Source: Bacteroidales bacterium
GTDB taxonomy: Bacteria; Bacteroidota; Bacteroidia; Bacteroidales; 4484-276
Length of the DNA: 36,214 nucleotides
Assembly: GCA_014860585.1 (NCBI GenBank)
Contig: JACZJL010000028.1
Span: 1-36,214 of the forward strand
Reading direction: 5' to 3'
The notes beneath the pieces are model-generated. The model had not been told where the DNA came from, ran no database searches, and saw nothing but the letters and a program-made list of their open reading frames with translations. This document shows, piece after piece, positions 33,169-36,214 of the stretch (its first letter is position 1; every line of letters starts with the position of its first letter). A program made the translations under genes and the position numbers.

Positions 33169-33837
33169 CTACCTCACCGTCAATTCACTCAGTGGGTCTG
33201 TCTTTAAATCCGGGTTAATAAGGTAAAAAACTGACTTCTCGGTAATGTCCATCTGTATGACTTGCAAGGTAATGAGATCCACAAGTACCTTTTCGGCCAC
33301 CTGGTGAGAAATGCCGGCAATTTTACGAAACTTCGACAGGGTTATATTTCCATTCTTATCCAAGTACTCAAGTAGGATCTTTTCTTTATCAGTGTAACGG
33401 ATGGTGATTCCTTTTTTCCGGTTTTGAAGCTGCCAAACCTTTAATAATACGGTGTTTGCCAGTAGGTTTTGGTCGTACACCCTGATGTAGATCATCCATT
33501 TTCCCTCCTTATCCGGAGCTGAGCAGGGGCCGTTGTCACTTTTGGGGATGTCAATTTCAAGGATGGTTTTTCCGTCAACGTTCCACTCGCGCGTGGCAAA
33601 CTCAACCGGAGGGCGGCAATACATCTGTGCGGCAGCCTCCACCATATAGAACTCTTCTTCGGATCTCACCCCGGCAATGGCGCCATTATCCTTCACCCCA
33701 ACCAGTAGTTTTCCCCCATCAGTATTTGAAAATGCAGCCAGTGTGCGGGCTATCTTCTTCGAGTCCGAAATCTCGAACTTAAAGTCAAGCCGCTGATGCT
33801 CACCTTGTGCAATAAGTTTTTTGATGTAGGAACTCAT
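33169..33837 (-). CDS. AlbA_2 (Schlafen-like) domain protein with C-terminal winged helix
   Basis: 222 aa from the ATG at 33835-33837; the frame can be extended 24 codons to a TTG but the added hydrophobic stretch has no support. The N-terminal AlbA_2-type domain reads EHQRLDFKFEI, TLAAFSNTDGGKLLVGV and DNGAIAGV, the E.xDFK...AFANtxGG.lxiGV pattern, to about residue 130. The C-terminal part (YTDKEKILLEYLDKNG, ITLSKFRKIAGISHQVAEKV) looks like a winged helix-turn-helix. Members are usually annotated as putative transcriptional regulators or ATP-binding proteins; the function here is unknown. It is 68 bp downstream of the membrane protein gene on the same strand and may be co-transcribed. Confidence 0.8.
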   Translation of the reverse strand: MSSYIKKLIAQGEHQRLDFKFEISDSKKIARTLAAFSNTDGGKLLVGVKDNGAIAGVRSEEEFYMVEAAAQMYCRPPVEFATREWNVDGKTILEIDIPKSDNGPCSAPDKEGKWMIYIRVYDQNLLANTVLLKVWQLQNRKKGITIRYTDKEKILLEYLDKNGNITLSKFRKIAGISHQVAEKVLVDLITLQVIQMDITEKSVFYLINPDLKTDPLSELTVR

Positions 33838-33905
33838 GGCTGAAAATTTTACAGATAAACGCAGCGCAGCGGCGATAATTACACAAACCGGAAACCAGAA
33901 ACGGA

Positions 33906-35756
33906 TCAATAATTTATGCTTAGCGATAACACTTCAACCTTCAAATCATCAACAAAAAATTGCTCTTCATTGTCGTTGTTGTGAAAATATACCCGCAGAT
34001 GATCTGGCCGTGGAATCGTATCAGGAACTTGTATGGCCACTTCCATGTATGACCATTTGTTTTTCCGGCTAAATTCTTTTGCAAAAAAAGGTTGATAAAA
34101 TGCCTGTTCTCCCCCGGCGCCAAGTTCGATAACCAGCACTCCGGATGATTCTTTTTTATCCGAATAAATCCATGACCCCACCCTGACGCGGTTGTATTCG
34201 GTGGTAAGGTACGATTCAATATTTTCATTCAATCCAATACTGTAAACGCTTGAAATGCCGGTTTGGGAAGATTGTTTCCCTTTGTAAGCCTCTTTATCAG
34301 TCACCGAGCCGTAATTGAGCCAGCCGTAATCCTCCTCAAAATCGTTGAAAAATACTTTTCGGGAAGTGATGTAGCCTTCGGGATAATACACCATTGGTTT
34401 GGGTTTAAGACGAAAGAAAACATCTTTGTAAATGTCGAATGTTAGGGCGCTGGGAGGAAAAACGTAAGTATAGTGCTGGTAAAACTGCAGGCTGTTGAGG
34501 GCAATCAGAAAAACCGAAAGCCCGATAACCGCTTTTTGTAGCAGTTTATTTTTTTTGACTAAAAGCCAGGAATATCCCAGAAGCAACGCAATTATCGGGT
34601 AGGTGTCGATGAAGGTGCGCTGGCCGAAATTGGATGTGTAAGTCCAGACCCACCAGCTGGATGCCACATAAATAAAAATTACGAGGAAAGCCGTGAACCA
34701 GTAAAACCGGAATCGCTGGTTGCGGTATAGCCAAACCAATCCTGTTAATGACAGCAACGCCAGTGGTGTGTAAATGAACCAGCCCCTGTTGAAACTGAAC
34801 AGGATATTGAAAAAATTAGGTTCAAAAAAGTTAAACCCTTCTTCGCCGTAAGACCACACAACCAGGTACCCCGAATGTAAATACCAGATCGCCATGGTGA
34901 TCAAGGGGAAAACGGAGACTGCCAGAGTAACTGAAACCAATTCCTTTGGGTTGGTAAATATTTTTTGAAACAGAACCTTTAACTGAGCAAACGAACCGGC
35001 AATAAATGGAACCAATAAAATGACAAGCCCGTTTGTTGGCCGGGTGGAAACTATAAGTCCGTAAGTGAGGGCGGCCAGTACGATGGATCGTGACCGGAAA
35101 GTATCGAGATAATTTTTCAAATAAGAAAAGAATACAGCCAGCAGGAAGAAATTGTACACATGGGTCATCATCCCTTCTTTCAGTGTGTAATAAATGATGT
35201 TGGTAGCAAATGCAACAAGAACAAGAATGACAGCGGCAACGGTTTCATCAAAATCGAAGGCATGCAGCAGTTTTCGTATGAAGCGTAGCCCAAGCCAGAA
35301 ATAGAAAAGTGCCGCAAAGCCCATCATATACTGGTAAATGAGCGAGTAGCCGTCTGCCGGCAAACCGAAAATGATGGCCAGCAAGTGGGCGATCAGGAAA
35401 AAAGGAAGCAGCAGAAAAGCCAGTCCGGGAAAACCTTTGTTCACGGTTTCTCCTTTGTATTTGTAACGGAACTCTTTGAAAATAGAAGGGTGGTCGGGAT
35501 AGTACTTCGCCTCGTAATCCTCAACAAAACTGTAGCTCAGGTCGTGGTAAATGAATGCAGTTGTAATGAAAGCATAATAAGCTTTTCCATCGCTGATAAT
35601 CACCCTGTCGTTTGGATGGTGGGGATTTTTTACTGTAAAAAACAAAATGACATAAATGAAAAGGATAATCTCAGGTGCGTATCTCACTAATCCACCCGCA
35701 GGTCCGCCGGTTCCGGAACTACTTTTTAATACTGGTATGAAGGTTTGCTTATTCAA
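33906..35756 (-). CDS. GT-C-like polytopic membrane protein with C-terminal beta-rich domain
   Basis: 616 aa with roughly ten or more hydrophobic helices between residues about 25 and 440, then a soluble region of about 150 residues predicted to be beta-rich and jelly-roll-like (VFFNDFEEDYGW ... YFHNNDNEEQFFVDDLKVE). The first extracytoplasmic loop has acidic residues (RVIISDGKAYYAF), as in lipid-phosphosugar-dependent GT-C glycosyltransferases; the family assignment is tentative. The start is a TTG at 35754-35756 overlapping the stop of the NamZ-like gene by 8 nt, implying translational coupling. A GTG at 35685-35687, right before the first helix, is the alternative. Possible role: transfer of a sugar outside the inner membrane, inferred only. 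Confidence 0.7.
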   Translation of the reverse strand: MNKQTFIPVLKSSSGTGGPAGGLVRYAPEIILFIYVILFFTVKNPHHPNDRVIISDGKAYYAFITTAFIYHDLSYSFVEDYEAKYYPDHPSIFKEFRYKYKGETVNKGFPGLAFLLLPFFLIAHLLAIIFGLPADGYSLIYQYMMGFAALFYFWLGLRFIRKLLHAFDFDETVAAVILVLVAFATNIIYYTLKEGMMTHVYNFFLLAVFFSYLKNYLDTFRSRSIVLAALTYGLIVSTRPTNGLVILLVPFIAGSFAQLKVLFQKIFTNPKELVSVTLAVSVFPLITMAIWYLHSGYLVVWSYGEEGFNFFEPNFFNILFSFNRGWFIYTPLALLSLTGLVWLYRNQRFRFYWFTAFLVIFIYVASSWWVWTYTSNFGQRTFIDTYPIIALLLGYSWLLVKKNKLLQKAVIGLSVFLIALNSLQFYQHYTYVFPPSALTFDIYKDVFFRLKPKPMVYYPEGYITSRKVFFNDFEEDYGWLNYGSVTDKEAYKGKQSSQTGISSVYSIGLNENIESYLTTEYNRVRVGSWIYSDKKESSGVLVIELGAGGEQAFYQPFFAKEFSRKNKWSYMEVAIQVPDTIPRPDHLRVYFHNNDNEEQFFVDDLKVEVLSLSINY

Positions 35757-36214
35757 AATCGTCGTAGAGTAAGTATTTTTTTCTGATCTTTTTAAACTCG
35801 TTTAACTTCGGTTGCCAACTCTCCCTGATCTCCTGTTCATTTAATCCCTGTTCGATTTGCTTTTTCAATTCAGCAGTTCCAGCCAGTTTTTCGAAGAAGT
35901 TGTTGAAAAATGTTGTTTTATCGGCCAGTTGGGAATGAAAATCAATCAGCCACGAAAGGTTGAGATGTGCAGGATGTTCGTTCATTTTTTCAGCGTATCC
36001 GATCAGGTCATAACCGATGCATTTAGTCTCCATTAGTGGAGGTTTGGTTGCTCCGGGCATTGGACGGGGAGTAAAGACATAACTTCCCAACGTATATTGC
36101 GGGTGGCCTATGACCTGAAATGGAAGATCCGTTCCGCGCCCGACACTAACAACGGTTCCTTCGAAAAGGCAGAGTGAAGGATACAGGTAAACAGCGTATT
36201 TATTGGGAAGGTTT
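35749..36214 (-). CDS. DUF1343/NamZ-like exo-beta-N-acetylmuramidase, C-terminal part (5' end outside window)
   Basis: About 155 residues are visible, reading in from the right window edge. The blocks VYLYPSLCLFEGT, VSVGRGTDLPFQ, YVFTPRPMPGA and CIGYDL are typical of DUF1343 proteins, now known to include NamZ exo-acting N-acetylmuramidases (GH171), which remove terminal MurNAc from peptidoglycan fragments. The C-terminal tail is rich in Lys and Glu and ends KYLLYDDFE. The catalytic N-terminal half and any signal peptide lie outside the window. It overlaps the next gene by 8 nt. Released MurNAc would connect with recycling enzymes such as the AnmK encoded elsewhere in the window, but the two are not linked in an operon. 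Confidence 0.87.
   Translation of the reverse strand, partial: NLPNKYAVYLYPSLCLFEGTVVSVGRGTDLPFQVIGHPQYTLGSYVFTPRPMPGATKPPLMETKCIGYDLIGYAEKMNEHPAHLNLSWLIDFHSQLADKTTFFNNFFEKLAGTAELKKQIEQGLNEQEIRESWQPKLNEFKKIRKKYLLYDDFE

Noticed and set aside
32932-33218. Several frames of 60-90 codons on both strands across the AATGCC repeats
   Set aside because: They are open only because the short repeats lack stops; translations are simple repeats and overlap the AlbA_2 gene end.

Overview
The window comes from a member of the Bacteroidota. The evidence is a near-complete set of type IX secretion system (T9SS) components (two PorU sortases, PorV, a PorP/SprF protein and the GldJ lipoprotein), two proteins that end in T9SS type A sorting domains, several promoter-like TAnnTTTG boxes of the Bacteroidetes type, and A/T-rich leaders without clear Shine-Dalgarno sequences. 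GldJ points to a gliding-type T9SS. A carotenoid hydroxylase and a DNA photolyase suggest a pigmented, light-exposed environmental organism. The order or genus cannot be fixed from the sequence alone.

Layout. (1) 1-6190: the 3' part of a giant secreted protein with 18 tandem repeats, an Ig-like domain, a two-module cassette and a sorting domain. It converges on (2) 6262-9399, an M28 zinc peptidase carrying the same cassette; one bidirectional terminator separates them. (3) 9655-10817: a small GRAM/PH-like protein, tRNA-Gln(TTG) and ispF. (4) 10905-22831: the T9SS block. porU, a second porU and porV run leftward; a PorP/SprF gene and gldJ run rightward from a 309-bp divergent intergenic region that holds a perfect palindrome and a tandem direct repeat. 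(5) 22930-27229: murF, anmK and a peptidylarginine-deiminase-like gene. (6) 27329-30674: crtZ, photolyase, PrxQ-type peroxiredoxin and a TIGR01777-type epimerase, all rightward. (7) 30758-36214, all leftward: an ALDH7-type dehydrogenase, a VOC protein, a short AATGCC-rich repeat array, an AlbA_2/winged-helix protein, a GT-C-like membrane protein, and a NamZ/DUF1343 protein cut by the window edge.

How it fits together. PorV and PorU are the outer-membrane attachment machinery that recognises and removes T9SS sorting domains. The giant repeat protein and the M28 peptidase are likely cargo. The deiminase shares the first cassette module with both cargo proteins but lacks a sorting domain. murF and anmK connect to peptidoglycan synthesis and recycling, and the NamZ-like gene at the right edge could release MurNAc, so the window touches muropeptide turnover at two places.

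Most notable: the repeats of the giant protein show all-or-none covariation of a second cysteine pair in all 18 copies; the deiminase keeps every residue I recall as catalytic or C-terminal-arginine-binding in Porphyromonas PPAD at nearly constant spacing; there are two intact porU paralogs in tandem; and a C-terminal cassette recurs in three separate genes.
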